64,000 bases of DNA from Anaerolineae bacterium (GTDB lineage Bacteria; Chloroflexota; Anaerolineae; Aggregatilineales; Phototrophicaceae). The notes below the pieces were generated by a model, which ran no database searches, was not told where the DNA came from, and was given only the letters and a program-made list of their open reading frames with translations. The position numbers and the translations under genes are program-made. Location of the stretch: contig JAJECX010000024.1 in the NCBI GenBank assembly GCA_022821805.1, forward strand, positions 62,001 through 126,000, in the 5' to 3' direction. Below, piece by piece: positions 36,738-45,399 of the stretch; within the stretch, counting starts at the first letter, position 1, and every line of letters begins with the position of its first letter.

Positions 36738-36749
36738 GCACTATAGTGC
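36738..36749. promoter_or_regulatory. 12-base palindrome in the ppc/ftcD divergent promoter region
   Basis: GCACTATAGTGC is a perfect palindrome. Because it contains TATAGT on both strands, it could be the -10 element of both divergent genes (plus 36742-36747, minus 36740-36745), with weak -35 matches on both sides, or a repressor site. The function is inferred. Confidence 0.4.
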
Positions 36750-36793
36750 AACTTAGAATCGTATTCCAGTAGGAGATGAAAGACGGAGAGCTC

Positions 36794-36844
36794 ATGCCTG
36801 TTTCACGCATTCTGTTGCTGCTTTCATTCTTCTGCAAGGAGTAA
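36794..36844 (+). CDS. possible 16-codon leader frame before ftcD
   Basis: MPVSRILLLLSFFCKE is a short frame with its own GGAG six nt upstream. It ends in the AAGGAG that serves ftcD, so translation could couple to ftcD. It carries no run of regulatory codons, no terminator hairpin follows, and it may be chance. Confidence 0.25.
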   Translation: MPVSRILLLLSFFCKE

Positions 36845-36852
36845 GCTCTTTT

Positions 36853-37749
36853 ATGGAGAAGCTAGTTGAATGCGTCGCCAACATTTCTGAAGGGCGGCGC
36901 GCGCATGTCGTCGACGAAATCGTAGGCGCGATCGCCGGGCAGGCTGGCGTTTGCTTGCTCGGCGCCGAGAGCGACATCGATCATAATCGCTCCGTCGTGA
37001 CCTTTGTTGGCGCGCCACAAGACGTATCCGCTGCCGCCTTCGCTGGAATCCGCGTCTCGGCCGAGCTCATCGACATGACCCGCCACCGGGGCCAGCATCC
37101 GCGGATCGGCGCCGCCGATGTCACACCCTTTGTGCCGCTGCGTAATATCTCCATGGAAGAATGCATCGAATTGGCGCGGTCGCTTGGCGCGCGCGTCGGG
37201 CGCGAGCTGCGCCTGCCGGTCTTTCTCTATGCCGATGCCGCCTTGCAGGAAAGCAACCGAAAACTCTCGGCGATTCGGCGCGCCGGCTACGAACGACTTC
37301 GAGACTCGATCAAAACGGGGAAGGCGCCGCAGCCCGATTACGGACCGCGCAACTTGGGCAGCGCTGGCGGCTGCGCCATTGGGGCGCGCGATATCCTCAT
37401 CGCCTTTAACGTATACCTGACGACAGCGGATCTTGCCGTCGGCCAGGCAATTGCGCATGCGATACGCGCGTCTTCCGGCGGGCTGCCTCACGTACAGGCG
37501 CTTGGTTTCTTCGTCAAGGGCAGGGCGCAGGTCTCGATGAACCTGACCAATTATCGCGCGACCTCAATGCGCGATGTTGTCGAGCGGATTCGCCACGAGG
37601 CCCGCGGTTTCCATGTCGCGATCGAAGGTTCCGAGATCATCGGCTTGCTGCCGCGCGCGGCGCTCGCGGGCGCATCGGCATCGCAACTGCAAATCGCCAA
37701 TTTTAGCCCGGAGCGCCTCCTTGAATTCCATCTGGGCGCTTTGGACTGA
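36853..37749 (+). CDS. ftcD: glutamate formimidoyltransferase
   Basis: A 298-residue protein with the two formiminotransferase subdomains. Signatures: LVECVANISEGRR, the folate-binding segment HRGQHPRIGAADVTPFVPL, and VQVSMNLTNY-like AQVSMNLTNYRATSM. It transfers the formimino group from formiminoglutamate to tetrahydrofolate, the last step of one histidine degradation route. The cyclodeaminase domain found in fused FtcD is absent. AAGGAG lies about 10 nt before the ATG. No hut genes are nearby. Confidence 0.92.
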   Translation: MEKLVECVANISEGRRAHVVDEIVGAIAGQAGVCLLGAESDIDHNRSVVTFVGAPQDVSAAAFAGIRVSAELIDMTRHRGQHPRIGAADVTPFVPLRNISMEECIELARSLGARVGRELRLPVFLYADAALQESNRKLSAIRRAGYERLRDSIKTGKAPQPDYGPRNLGSAGGCAIGARDILIAFNVYLTTADLAVGQAIAHAIRASSGGLPHVQALGFFVKGRAQVSMNLTNYRATSMRDVVERIRHEARGFHVAIEGSEIIGLLPRAALAGASASQLQIANFSPERLLEFHLGALD

Positions 37750-37770
37750 GACGCGCTGGGCGGCGCGCCG

Positions 37771-37800
37771 TTTGTTTGAGCCGAAGGGCTGTGATATAAT
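37771..37800 (+). promoter_or_regulatory. promoter of the ABC importer operon
   Basis: A perfect TATAAT (37795-37800) with an extended TG dinucleotide upstream and a partial -35 (TTGTTT, 37772-37777) 17 nt away. It lies about 64 nt before the ATG at 37864. Confidence 0.6.
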
Positions 37801-37863
37801 CCAAGCCTCTATCGAGACTGCGTACACTGGCAAGAGAAATACAATCGCAAAAGGATGACGCAC

Positions 37864-39408
37864 ATGAAACGGCTACTGCTTTTCTGCATCGCGCTTTCGC
37901 TGCTGTTGACGCCCCTGTTTGTATCGGTTGCGCAAGACCGCAACGTATTCGTCTACGGGCATCCCGTCGCTTTTCCTAACCTTGATCCCAGCTCGGGCAA
38001 TTCAAATGAAAACGTCGTGATGGGCAACGTTTATGAAACTCTCACCTTTTACAACGCGCCCGGTAGCGACGAGATTCTCAGCCCCAAATTGGCGGTATCT
38101 TGGGAAGCCTCCGAAGACTCGCTGACCTGGACCTTCAATCTGCGCGAAGGCGTAACCTTTCATGACGGCGCCGCCCTGAACGCCGAGGCGGTCAAAAAAG
38201 CGCTGGACCGCACCATTTCCATCGGCGAAGGCTCCGCCTGGATATTCTGGATGATTGACTCCATTGAAGCTGCCGACGAACTTGTCGTGCAATTCAATTT
38301 GAATACGCCGGCGCCGCTTGATCTTGTCCTTTCGGCTGGCTATGCCGCCTGGATCATGAGCCCGAACGCGGCCGACCAGGACAACGCCTGGTTCAACGAC
38401 GGCAACGCCGCCGGCACCGGACCCTATATGATCGCCAGCAATGAACCGGGCCAGCGCATGGTCTTGGAGGCCTATCCCGACTATTGGGGCGGTTGGACCG
38501 TGGGCCAGTTCGACACCATCGTCTTCGAAATCGTGGAAGATCCCACCGTGCTCGAACAGATGATTCGCTCCGGCGACGCCGATTTCACCTATAGCTTGCC
38601 CTTCGACAATTACGGTCCGCTGGCCGATGCTTCCGGCGTTTCTGTGGTCGTGACGCCGTCATTCCAGAACCTGCTGATTCTTTTGAACACGGTCAAGGAA
38701 CCGACCAGCAACAAATTGGTGCGGCAGGCGCTTTCGTATAGCTTCCCCTACGCTGATGTGGTAACCAATTTGTACGCTGGCATGGGTACCCAGGCTCGCG
38801 GTCCAATTCCGGCAAACATGTGGGGGCACGGCGCGGGGCTCTTGCAATACAGCCAAGATCTGGACAAAGCGCGTGAGCTGCTGGCCGAAGCCGGTTATCC
38901 CGACGGTGGATTCTCCCTGGTTTATACTCACGTGGCCAGCGATCTGGATGAACAGCAGGTCGGTGAATTGTGGCGCGCCAGCCTGGCTGAGATCGGCGTC
39001 GATCTGGAGATCCGGGGCCTCGCCTGGGAAGCGCAGTGGGACCTGGCGATCAACGATCCCGCCAGCGCCCAGGAGGCTTTTGGTTTCTACTGGTGGCCCG
39101 ATTACATCACACCCAATTCATGGCTGACTGGCATGTTCGTCAGCGAAGAAGAGCCCTTCTTCAACCTCAGCTACTACAGCAACCCGGACTTTGATAGTCT
39201 GGTTGCTGGCGCTTCGGCCATTAGCGGTACCGATCGCGTCGCTGCCGAGGCAATGTACGTGGCGGCGCAGGAACTGCTGCTAAACGACGCCGCGGCCATA
39301 TATGTCGTGGACCTGCCTGACATCCACGTGGTCCGCGATGACGTCAGCGGCTACGTCAACAATCCTGGTTATCCGCATGTCGTATTCTTCTACGACCTGA
39401 CGCGGTAG
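37864..39408 (+). CDS. peptide-type ABC transporter substrate-binding protein
   Basis: A 514-residue secreted solute-binding protein of the SBP_bac_5 (DppA/OppA) family. A signal peptide (MKRLLLFCIALSLLLTPLFV) has no lipobox cysteine, so the anchor is uncertain. Family motifs: LSPKLAVSWEAS, LTWTFNLREGVTFHDGA, GTGPYM and VRQALSYSFPY. I chose the second ATG, 37864, because AAAGGA lies 9 nt upstream. The permeases, two ATPases and two hydantoinase genes follow, so the solute may be a cyclic amide or oxoproline-containing peptide. Confidence 0.88.
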   Translation: MKRLLLFCIALSLLLTPLFVSVAQDRNVFVYGHPVAFPNLDPSSGNSNENVVMGNVYETLTFYNAPGSDEILSPKLAVSWEASEDSLTWTFNLREGVTFHDGAALNAEAVKKALDRTISIGEGSAWIFWMIDSIEAADELVVQFNLNTPAPLDLVLSAGYAAWIMSPNAADQDNAWFNDGNAAGTGPYMIASNEPGQRMVLEAYPDYWGGWTVGQFDTIVFEIVEDPTVLEQMIRSGDADFTYSLPFDNYGPLADASGVSVVVTPSFQNLLILLNTVKEPTSNKLVRQALSYSFPYADVVTNLYAGMGTQARGPIPANMWGHGAGLLQYSQDLDKARELLAEAGYPDGGFSLVYTHVASDLDEQQVGELWRASLAEIGVDLEIRGLAWEAQWDLAINDPASAQEAFGFYWWPDYITPNSWLTGMFVSEEEPFFNLSYYSNPDFDSLVAGASAISGTDRVAAEAMYVAAQELLLNDAAAIYVVDLPDIHVVRDDVSGYVNNPGYPHVVFFYDLTR

Positions 39409-39420
39409 ACCTATAGTCTG

Positions 39421-39450
39421 GGTCCGGCGCAGGGGGCGCTGCTCCGGGCC
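39421..39450 (+). other. strong intergenic hairpin between binding protein and permease genes
   Basis: GGTCCGG-C-GCAG-GGGGCG-CTGC-T-CCGGGCC folds into a stem of 11 pairs (one G-U) with one C-T mismatch. It begins 13 nt after the binding-protein stop. No T-run follows, so it is not an intrinsic terminator. The same position in other ABC operons often holds an RNA-stabilising hairpin that keeps the binding protein in excess over the permease. Confidence 0.6.
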
Positions 39451-39474
39451 CGCTTCCGCAGCCATTCAGCGGAT

Positions 39475-40497
39475 ATGGTTTACCTTAGCTTTCTCCTCCG
39501 CCGTATGGGACTATCGGTCTTCGTCCTGGTCGGCGTCTTGATACTGACCTTCATCGTCTCGCGCGTTATTCCAAGCAATCCGGCAGCGCTTTATGCTGGC
39601 GCTCGGCCGCGGCCGGAACAGGTCGAGGAGATCGAAAAGAAACTTGGCTTGGACAAACCGCTAACTGAGCAGTTTCGCGTTTATCTTGCCGACTTACTCG
39701 ACGGCGACCTTGGCGAATCCTATCACTCGCGGCGCTCAATCAACACCGACTTGAGCATTTTCCTGCCGGCCACGCTGGAATTGGTCATCGCTGCTGTCGT
39801 CATCGCGCTCGTCTTCGGCATTCCCATCGGTACGCTTGCTGGCGCCTATCCCCGCAGCCCCTTCGACTATGCCACACGCTTTGTGGCGATCGCCGGTGTG
39901 TCGGTACCCTCGTTCTGGCTGGCGCTGATCGCCCAGTCGGTATTCTTCAGCCAGTTGGGATGGCTGCCGCTGGGCAGCCGCATCAGCCGCGACGCCACTC
40001 TCTTTTATCCCATCGCCGCGCAGACCGGCTTCTACCTGATTGACGCCGCTATCAGCGGCAACTGGGATGCCTGGTTTGACGCCTTGCATCATTTGATTCT
40101 GCCGGCGCTGGTATTATCAGCCTATCCCTTGGGCGTCACCATTCGCATGACGCAAGCCTCCATGCTGGAGGTGCTTTCCGAGACCTACATCACCGCGGCG
40201 CGGGCGGCTGGCTTGTCGCGCCCGGTCATCCTCTTCAAGCTCGCCCTGAAGAACGCGATCATGCCGGCGCTCACCGTGGTGGGTTTGTCATTCGCTTATT
40301 CGATCACCGGCGCTTTCTTGGTGGAGGTCATATTTTCCTGGCCCGGCGTTGGAAAGTACGTCACCGAAGCGGTGCTCAATGTTGATTTTCCGGTGATCAT
40401 CGCCGTAACCCTTGTCGTGACCGTATTCTACATCGGCGTTAACCTGGCCGTGGATCTGATTCAGGCGCTGCTCGATCCGCGCGTGCGTTTGATTTGA
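39475..40497 (+). CDS. peptide-type ABC transporter permease (DppB-like)
   Basis: A 340-residue membrane protein with six segments. YLSFLLRRMGLSVFVLVGVL is the family N-terminus and the EAA loop EVLSETYITAARAAGLSRP contacts the ATPase. It forms one half of the translocation pore. The ATG is preceded by only a weak ribosome site, consistent with lower expression than the binding protein. Confidence 0.92.
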   Translation: MVYLSFLLRRMGLSVFVLVGVLILTFIVSRVIPSNPAALYAGARPRPEQVEEIEKKLGLDKPLTEQFRVYLADLLDGDLGESYHSRRSINTDLSIFLPATLELVIAAVVIALVFGIPIGTLAGAYPRSPFDYATRFVAIAGVSVPSFWLALIAQSVFFSQLGWLPLGSRISRDATLFYPIAAQTGFYLIDAAISGNWDAWFDALHHLILPALVLSAYPLGVTIRMTQASMLEVLSETYITAARAAGLSRPVILFKLALKNAIMPALTVVGLSFAYSITGAFLVEVIFSWPGVGKYVTEAVLNVDFPVIIAVTLVVTVFYIGVNLAVDLIQALLDPRVRLI

Positions 40498-40508
40498 AGG
40501 GACGAGCC

Positions 40509-41372
40509 TTGGCGCGCATCGAAGTTGGCTCAAGCGCCTGGTTTCTCATTCGAGACCGGGCCGCCCTCATCAGCATGGCGTTTCTCCTGCTGATTGCCGT
40601 TTCGGCGATCTTTGCGCCGCTCCTGACGCCCTACGCCAAACAGGGAATGGGCGATCCCGATTTGACCGCCAAGTTCAAGCCGCCCAGCATCGAGCATCCT
40701 CTCGGCGCCGATAGCCTTGGACGCGACCAGGTCGCCCGTCTGATGTTCGGCGCGCGCCGATCGCTGTCGATGGGTTTGCTCGTCGTGCTGATCGCCATTG
40801 CAATTGGCGCGCCGCTGGGCATGATCGCCGGTTACCTTGGCGGCTGGATCGACGAAGCGATCATGCGCGTCACCGATGTTTTTCTGGCTTTCCCGCCGCT
40901 GCTTCTGGCAATCGCGATCGCTGCCGCCTTGGGCGCCAGTTATATCAACGCGGTGATGGCGATCGCGGTGACCTGGTGGCCCTGGTACGCCCGCCTGGCG
41001 CGCGCGCAAACGCTGAGCGTCCGAGAGCGCGCCTACATCGAGGCGGCGAATAGCATCGGCGTTCGCGATCGTGTCATCATCAGGCGGCATATTCTGCCCA
41101 ATATCATGACGCCGATTATCGTGCAAGGCACATTGGATGTCGGTACCGCGATCCTGGTCGCCGCCGGATTGAGCTTCATCGGTTTGGGCACACAAGCGCC
41201 CTTCGCCGACTGGGGCGTGATGATCAGCGATGGACGGCTGTTCTTCCTTTCGGGCCGCTGGTGGCTTTCGACTTTTCCCGGTCTGGCGATTTTCCTCACG
41301 GCGATGGCTTTCAATTTTCTCGGCGACGGAGTGCGCGTCGCCGCCGATCCGCGCTTGCGAAGGCTGCTCTAA
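40509..41372 (+). CDS. peptide-type ABC transporter permease (DppC-like)
   Basis: A 287-residue permease, partner of the upstream one. Landmarks: EHPLGADSLGRDQVARLMFGARRSL (key core LGTD/LGAD), EAA loop RERAYIEAANSIGVRDR, and FLGDGVRVAADPRLR at the end. I chose TTG 40509 because GAAGGGA sits six nt upstream; a TTG at 40494 overlapping the previous stop lacks a ribosome site. Confidence 0.9.
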   Translation: MARIEVGSSAWFLIRDRAALISMAFLLLIAVSAIFAPLLTPYAKQGMGDPDLTAKFKPPSIEHPLGADSLGRDQVARLMFGARRSLSMGLLVVLIAIAIGAPLGMIAGYLGGWIDEAIMRVTDVFLAFPPLLLAIAIAAALGASYINAVMAIAVTWWPWYARLARAQTLSVRERAYIEAANSIGVRDRVIIRRHILPNIMTPIIVQGTLDVGTAILVAAGLSFIGLGTQAPFADWGVMISDGRLFFLSGRWWLSTFPGLAIFLTAMAFNFLGDGVRVAADPRLRRLL

Positions 41373-42346
41373 TGGCGATTTTGACCGTCGAGAATCTTCG
41401 CGTCCAGTTCAAGACGCCTTATGGCGCTGTCTATGCCCTGCGCGGGATCGATTTAGCCTTGGCGAAAGGGGATATCCTGGGGCTGGTGGGCGAGACCGGC
41501 TGTGGCAAATCGGTGACGGGCCGCAGCATCATCCGCCTGCTGGATGAAAACGCGCAGATCACCGACGGCAAAATCATTTTTGAAGACAATGACCTTCTGC
41601 AAGTGGACGATGCCGAAATGCGCCGTATCCGCGGCAACCGGATCGCCATGATCTTTCAAGACCCAGCCGCGGCCTTGAATCCGCTTTTCACCATTGGACA
41701 GCAGATCAACGATGTGCTGCGCGCTCACGCGTCAGAAGCCCGCGAAGATCGCCGGAATCGAATCGTTGAATTGCTTGCGAGCGTGGGATTGCCCGATCCG
41801 GCGCAAATGGTGGACGTGTATCCGCACCAGCTTTCAGGCGGCCAGCAGCAGCGCGCCATGATCGCGCAAAGCCTGGCGGCTGAACCAGATGTGATTATCG
41901 CCGATGAACCGACCACCGCGCTTGATGTGACGATTCAAGCCCAAATCCTTGACTTGCTCCGAAAGCTGCAGCGGGAGCGGGCGATCAGCGTCATCCTCAT
42001 TACCCATGATCTGGGCATTGTGGCTGAGACCTGTCAGCATGTCGTAGTCCTTTACGCCGGTCGCGTTGTCGAACAGGGTTCTGTCGCCGCCATTTTTGCC
42101 GATCCGCAGCACCCCTACACCCGGGGCCTGCTGGCGGCGCTGCCGCGACCAGGCGGCCGCGGCGCTGATCTAAAGGTCATACCGGGCAGCGTCCCCAGTG
42201 GATTGGAACGTATCGTTGGCTGCGCTTTCGCCCCGCGCTGCGAGCATGTGATGGAACGCTGTCGCCAGCAGCAACCGGCGCTCGCCGAAATGGGATCCGC
42301 GCATCTGTCAGCCTGCTTCTTGCACGCGAGCGCGCAATATGACTGA
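41372..42346 (+). CDS. peptide-type ABC transporter ATPase (DppD-like)
   Basis: A 324-residue ATPase. Walker A GETGCGKS, signature [16 protein letters not shown], Walker [14 protein letters not shown]-loop LITHDL. The C-terminal oligopeptide-type domain with [14 protein letters not shown] is present. The start ATG 41372 overlaps the permease stop (TAATG). Energy is coupled to import. Confidence 0.93.
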   Translation: MAILTVENLRVQFKTPYGAVYALRGIDLALAKGDILGLVGETGCGKSVTGRSIIRLLDENAQITDGKIIFEDNDLLQVDDAEMRRIRGNRIAMIFQDPAAALNPLFTIGQQINDVLRAHASEAREDRRNRIVELLASVGLPDPAQMVDVYPHQLSGGQQQRAMIAQSLAAEPDVIIADEPTTALDVTIQAQILDLLRKLQRERAISVILITHDLGIVAETCQHVVVLYAGRVVEQGSVAAIFADPQHPYTRGLLAALPRPGGRGADLKVIPGSVPSGLERIVGCAFAPRCEHVMERCRQQQPALAEMGSAHLSACFLHASAQYD

Positions 42347-43367
42347 TAGCCTGCTGATTGTGCGCGATCTGTCAATGACCTTCCGGCGCCGGTCCGGCCT
42401 TTTCGGTCGCCGCGCCCAGCAGATCAACGCCTTGAGCCAAGTCAGTTTCGCCATCGAAGCGGGTGAAACCCTCGGCATCGTCGGCGAATCCGGCTGCGGC
42501 AAAAGCACGCTGGCGCGCTGTTTGCTCCGCCTGCTGCGACCGACCGGCGGCAGCGTGCGCTTCGACGGAGTTGAACTTCTCGCCCTCGGCGATGAAGACA
42601 TGCGGCGAATGCGTCAACAGATGCAAATCGTCCTGCAGAATCCTTTTTCTTCGCTGAATCCGCGTTTGAACGGCTTCGATTTGATCGCCGAACCGCTGCG
42701 TACGCACACGGAAATGTCGCGGAAAGAAATGACCGACAGAGTCGCATCGCTGCTGGCGGAGGTCGGCTTATCCAGCGAATTCATGAGCCGGCATCCGCAC
42801 CAATTGAGTGGCGGGCAGGCGCAGCGAATTGCTCTCGCGCGCGCATTGGCGCTGAATCCCGCCTTCCTCATCCTTGACGAGCCCACCTCCTCATTAGATG
42901 TATCGGTGCAGGCGCAGATAATCAATCTGCTCTTTCGCCTGCAGCGCCAGCGCGGCCTGACCTATTTGTTCATCACCCATGACCTTGGCGTGATACAGCA
43001 TATCAGTGACCGGATCGCTGTCATGTACCTGGGAAGAATCGTCGAGGAAACTACCAGCGAAGAAATCTTCGCTCATCCGCAACATCCCTACACGCAAGCG
43101 CTGCTATCCTCGACGCCCGTGCCTGATCCGGCAAGTGGGGGGCAGCGGATCATCCTGCCGGGCACGGCGCCAAGCGCCGCCAATCCGCCGGCTGGCTGCG
43201 CCTTTCATCCGCGCTGCTCGCAGGTGATGGAGGAATGTCGAACACTGTTTCCGACGCCAAGAGCTACCGCGCCGGATCATCAGGTTAGTTGCCATCTATA
43301 CGACTTTGCGCAGTATCAGCGGATAGCGCCAACGATCACAATTCCAGAGGAGGAACGACAGCAATGA
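42339..43367 (+). CDS. peptide-type ABC transporter ATPase (DppF-like)
   Basis: A 342-residue ATPase. Walker [10 protein letters not shown], signature [16 protein letters not shown], Walker [13 protein letters not shown] and the C-terminal [14 protein letters not shown] motif. It pairs with the previous ATPase. The start overlaps that gene by 8 nt; its stop overlaps the hydantoinase A start by 4 nt (ATGA), tying transport directly to the enzyme. Confidence 0.93.
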   Translation: MTDSLLIVRDLSMTFRRRSGLFGRRAQQINALSQVSFAIEAGETLGIVGESGCGKSTLARCLLRLLRPTGGSVRFDGVELLALGDEDMRRMRQQMQIVLQNPFSSLNPRLNGFDLIAEPLRTHTEMSRKEMTDRVASLLAEVGLSSEFMSRHPHQLSGGQAQRIALARALALNPAFLILDEPTSSLDVSVQAQIINLLFRLQRQRGLTYLFITHDLGVIQHISDRIAVMYLGRIVEETTSEEIFAHPQHPYTQALLSSTPVPDPASGGQRIILPGTAPSAANPPAGCAFHPRCSQVMEECRTLFPTPRATAPDHQVSCHLYDFAQYQRIAPTITIPEEERQQ

Positions 43368-45397
43368 CGCGCCAGCGGCTGGCAATAGATGTGGGCGGAA
43401 CATTCGTTGATTTCGTCTCGCTGGATGAAGATACGGGCGATGTGAGGATTGAGAAATCGCCTTCATTTGGCTCTCTGGAAGAGCGCTTTTTTGAAGGCAT
43501 CGATAATCTTGCCCTGGATCTCATGTCGCTCCAGACGATCATTCACGGCTCAACTTTGGTGATTAACACGATTGTGCAAGAAAAGGGCGCGCGCGTCGGC
43601 TTGATTACAACCAAGGGTTTTCGCGATGTGCTGGAGCTCGGCCGCGGCAACCGCGAGGAAATCTACAACTTATTCTATCGACCGCCTGCGCCATTGGTCG
43701 AGCGCTACCTGCGGCTGGAAGTCAGCGAGCGCCTCGACGCGAGGGGCGAAGTGGTAACTCCGCTGGACGAAAACGAAGCGCGCGCCGCCATTCGGCAGCT
43801 GCAGGCGGAAGGCGTCGAAGGCATCGCCATCATCTTCTTGCATTCGTATCTGAATCCAGCTCATGAAGAGCGCATGCGCGCCCTGGTTGATGAAGAAGCC
43901 CCCGACCTGGAAGTGACCATCTCGTCGGAAATCTGCCGCGAGTGGCGCGAATTCGAACGCGCGTCTACCACCGTGCTCAATGCCTACGCCAAGCCCAAGC
44001 TTGCGAGCTATCTGTCAGGGCTGAAGCGTCGGTTGGACCGCCGCCGATTTGCCGGAACGCTCAGCATCATGCAGTCATCGGGCGGCATTACCTCGCTGCG
44101 AGCGGCGAGCGAGGGTCCGGTGCGCACCATCGTTTCGGGGCCGGCTGGCGGCGTAATCGGCGTGGCCGCGCTCGGGCGTCAACTGGGCGAAAGCAATCTG
44201 GTCGCGGCTGATGTCGGCGGCACGACTTTCGATGTGGCGCTCATCACCGACGGGAAGCCCCTGGAGCAGACCGAACACCGCATCAATCGGCGGCCCGTTC
44301 TCCAGCCGACTATCGACATCGTGTCGATCGGCGCCGGCGGCGGCAGCATCGCCTGGCTGGACAATACTGGCGGATTGCAGATCGGGCCACAAAGCGTGGA
44401 GGCCGATCCAGGACCAGCCTGTCTCGATTTGGGCGGTCATTTGGCGACTGTCACCGACGCTCAACTGCTGCTCGGTTACCTGGATCCCGACTATTATCTG
44501 GGCGAGCGTATGAGCCTGAACCTTAGCCGCGCCGAGCAGGTTATCCAGGAGCAAGTGGCGGACAAGCTGGATTTGAGTTTGGCCGATGCCGCCGCCGGCA
44601 TCGTACAACTGGCCAACATGAATATGGCTTATGCAATCCGCAATATCACCATTGAGCGCGGCCATGATCCGCGTGAATTCACGCTGGTTTGCTACGGCGG
44701 CGGTGGCGGCTTATTTGCCGGCTTTCTGCTTAACGAGCTGGGCGCGGCCCGCGCGATCATTCCGCAAAATCCGGCGACCTTTTCCGCCTGGGGCTTGCTC
44801 AACGCCGATTACCGCGAAGATTACCTGCGCACTTACTTGATTGCTTTTGAAAACCTCTCAGTCGAAGCGCTGCAAGCGGAACTCGAGGCTTTGGAAGCTG
44901 AAGTACGCGATCGCTTCGCGGTGAACGGCATCGCCCCCGCGCATACGGTCGTCTCGTTTCATGCGGCGATGCGCTATCACGGGCAGGAGCATACGGTGAA
45001 GGTAGCGATCATGCCTGACGATCTTTGCCAGGATCTGGTCCCGCTGCGCCGGCGTCTTGATGAGGCGCATGAGCGCGCTTATTCGCTTAAGCTGCCGGAA
45101 TCAGCCGCCGAAATTGTCAACCTGCAAGCGTCGATTCTGGGCATCGCCAGCAAGCCGGTTATGAAGCGAATCAATGCCGCTGTCGCCTGCCAGCCGCTGA
45201 AGGGCGAGCGCCCTGTCACCATCCGCGGATACGGCGCCGATCTGCCCGCGCAAGTATATGATCGCGAAGAGCTATCCGTCGGAACCATCATCGTCGGTCC
45301 CGCCATCATCGAAGAATGGACATCCACGATCCTCATCCTGCCCGATCAGTCGGCAATTGTTGATGAATTTGGCAATCTGAACATAAAGCGAGCGTAA
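43364..45397 (+). CDS. hyuA: hydantoinase/oxoprolinase subunit A (HyuA)
   Basis: A 677-residue ASKHA-fold subunit. LAIDVGGTFVDFVSLDE and LVAADVGGTTFDVALITDGKP are the two phosphate-binding loops; HGSTLVINTIVQEKGARV lies between. It hydrolyses a cyclic amide bond with ATP, together with subunit B; substrates in the family include 5-oxoproline, N-methylhydantoin and hydantoins (and acetone, for carboxylases). AGAGGAGG precedes the start at a normal distance. The coupling to an importer points to uptake of the substrate. Confidence 0.9.
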   Translation: MTRQRLAIDVGGTFVDFVSLDEDTGDVRIEKSPSFGSLEERFFEGIDNLALDLMSLQTIIHGSTLVINTIVQEKGARVGLITTKGFRDVLELGRGNREEIYNLFYRPPAPLVERYLRLEVSERLDARGEVVTPLDENEARAAIRQLQAEGVEGIAIIFLHSYLNPAHEERMRALVDEEAPDLEVTISSEICREWREFERASTTVLNAYAKPKLASYLSGLKRRLDRRRFAGTLSIMQSSGGITSLRAASEGPVRTIVSGPAGGVIGVAALGRQLGESNLVAADVGGTTFDVALITDGKPLEQTEHRINRRPVLQPTIDIVSIGAGGGSIAWLDNTGGLQIGPQSVEADPGPACLDLGGHLATVTDAQLLLGYLDPDYYLGERMSLNLSRAEQVIQEQVADKLDLSLADAAAGIVQLANMNMAYAIRNITIERGHDPREFTLVCYGGGGGLFAGFLLNELGAARAIIPQNPATFSAWGLLNADYREDYLRTYLIAFENLSVEALQAELEALEAEVRDRFAVNGIAPAHTVVSFHAAMRYHGQEHTVKVAIMPDDLCQDLVPLRRRLDEAHERAYSLKLPESAAEIVNLQASILGIASKPVMKRINAAVACQPLKGERPVTIRGYGADLPAQVYDREELSVGTIIVGPAIIEEWTSTILILPDQSAIVDEFGNLNIKRA

Positions 45398-45399
45398 AA

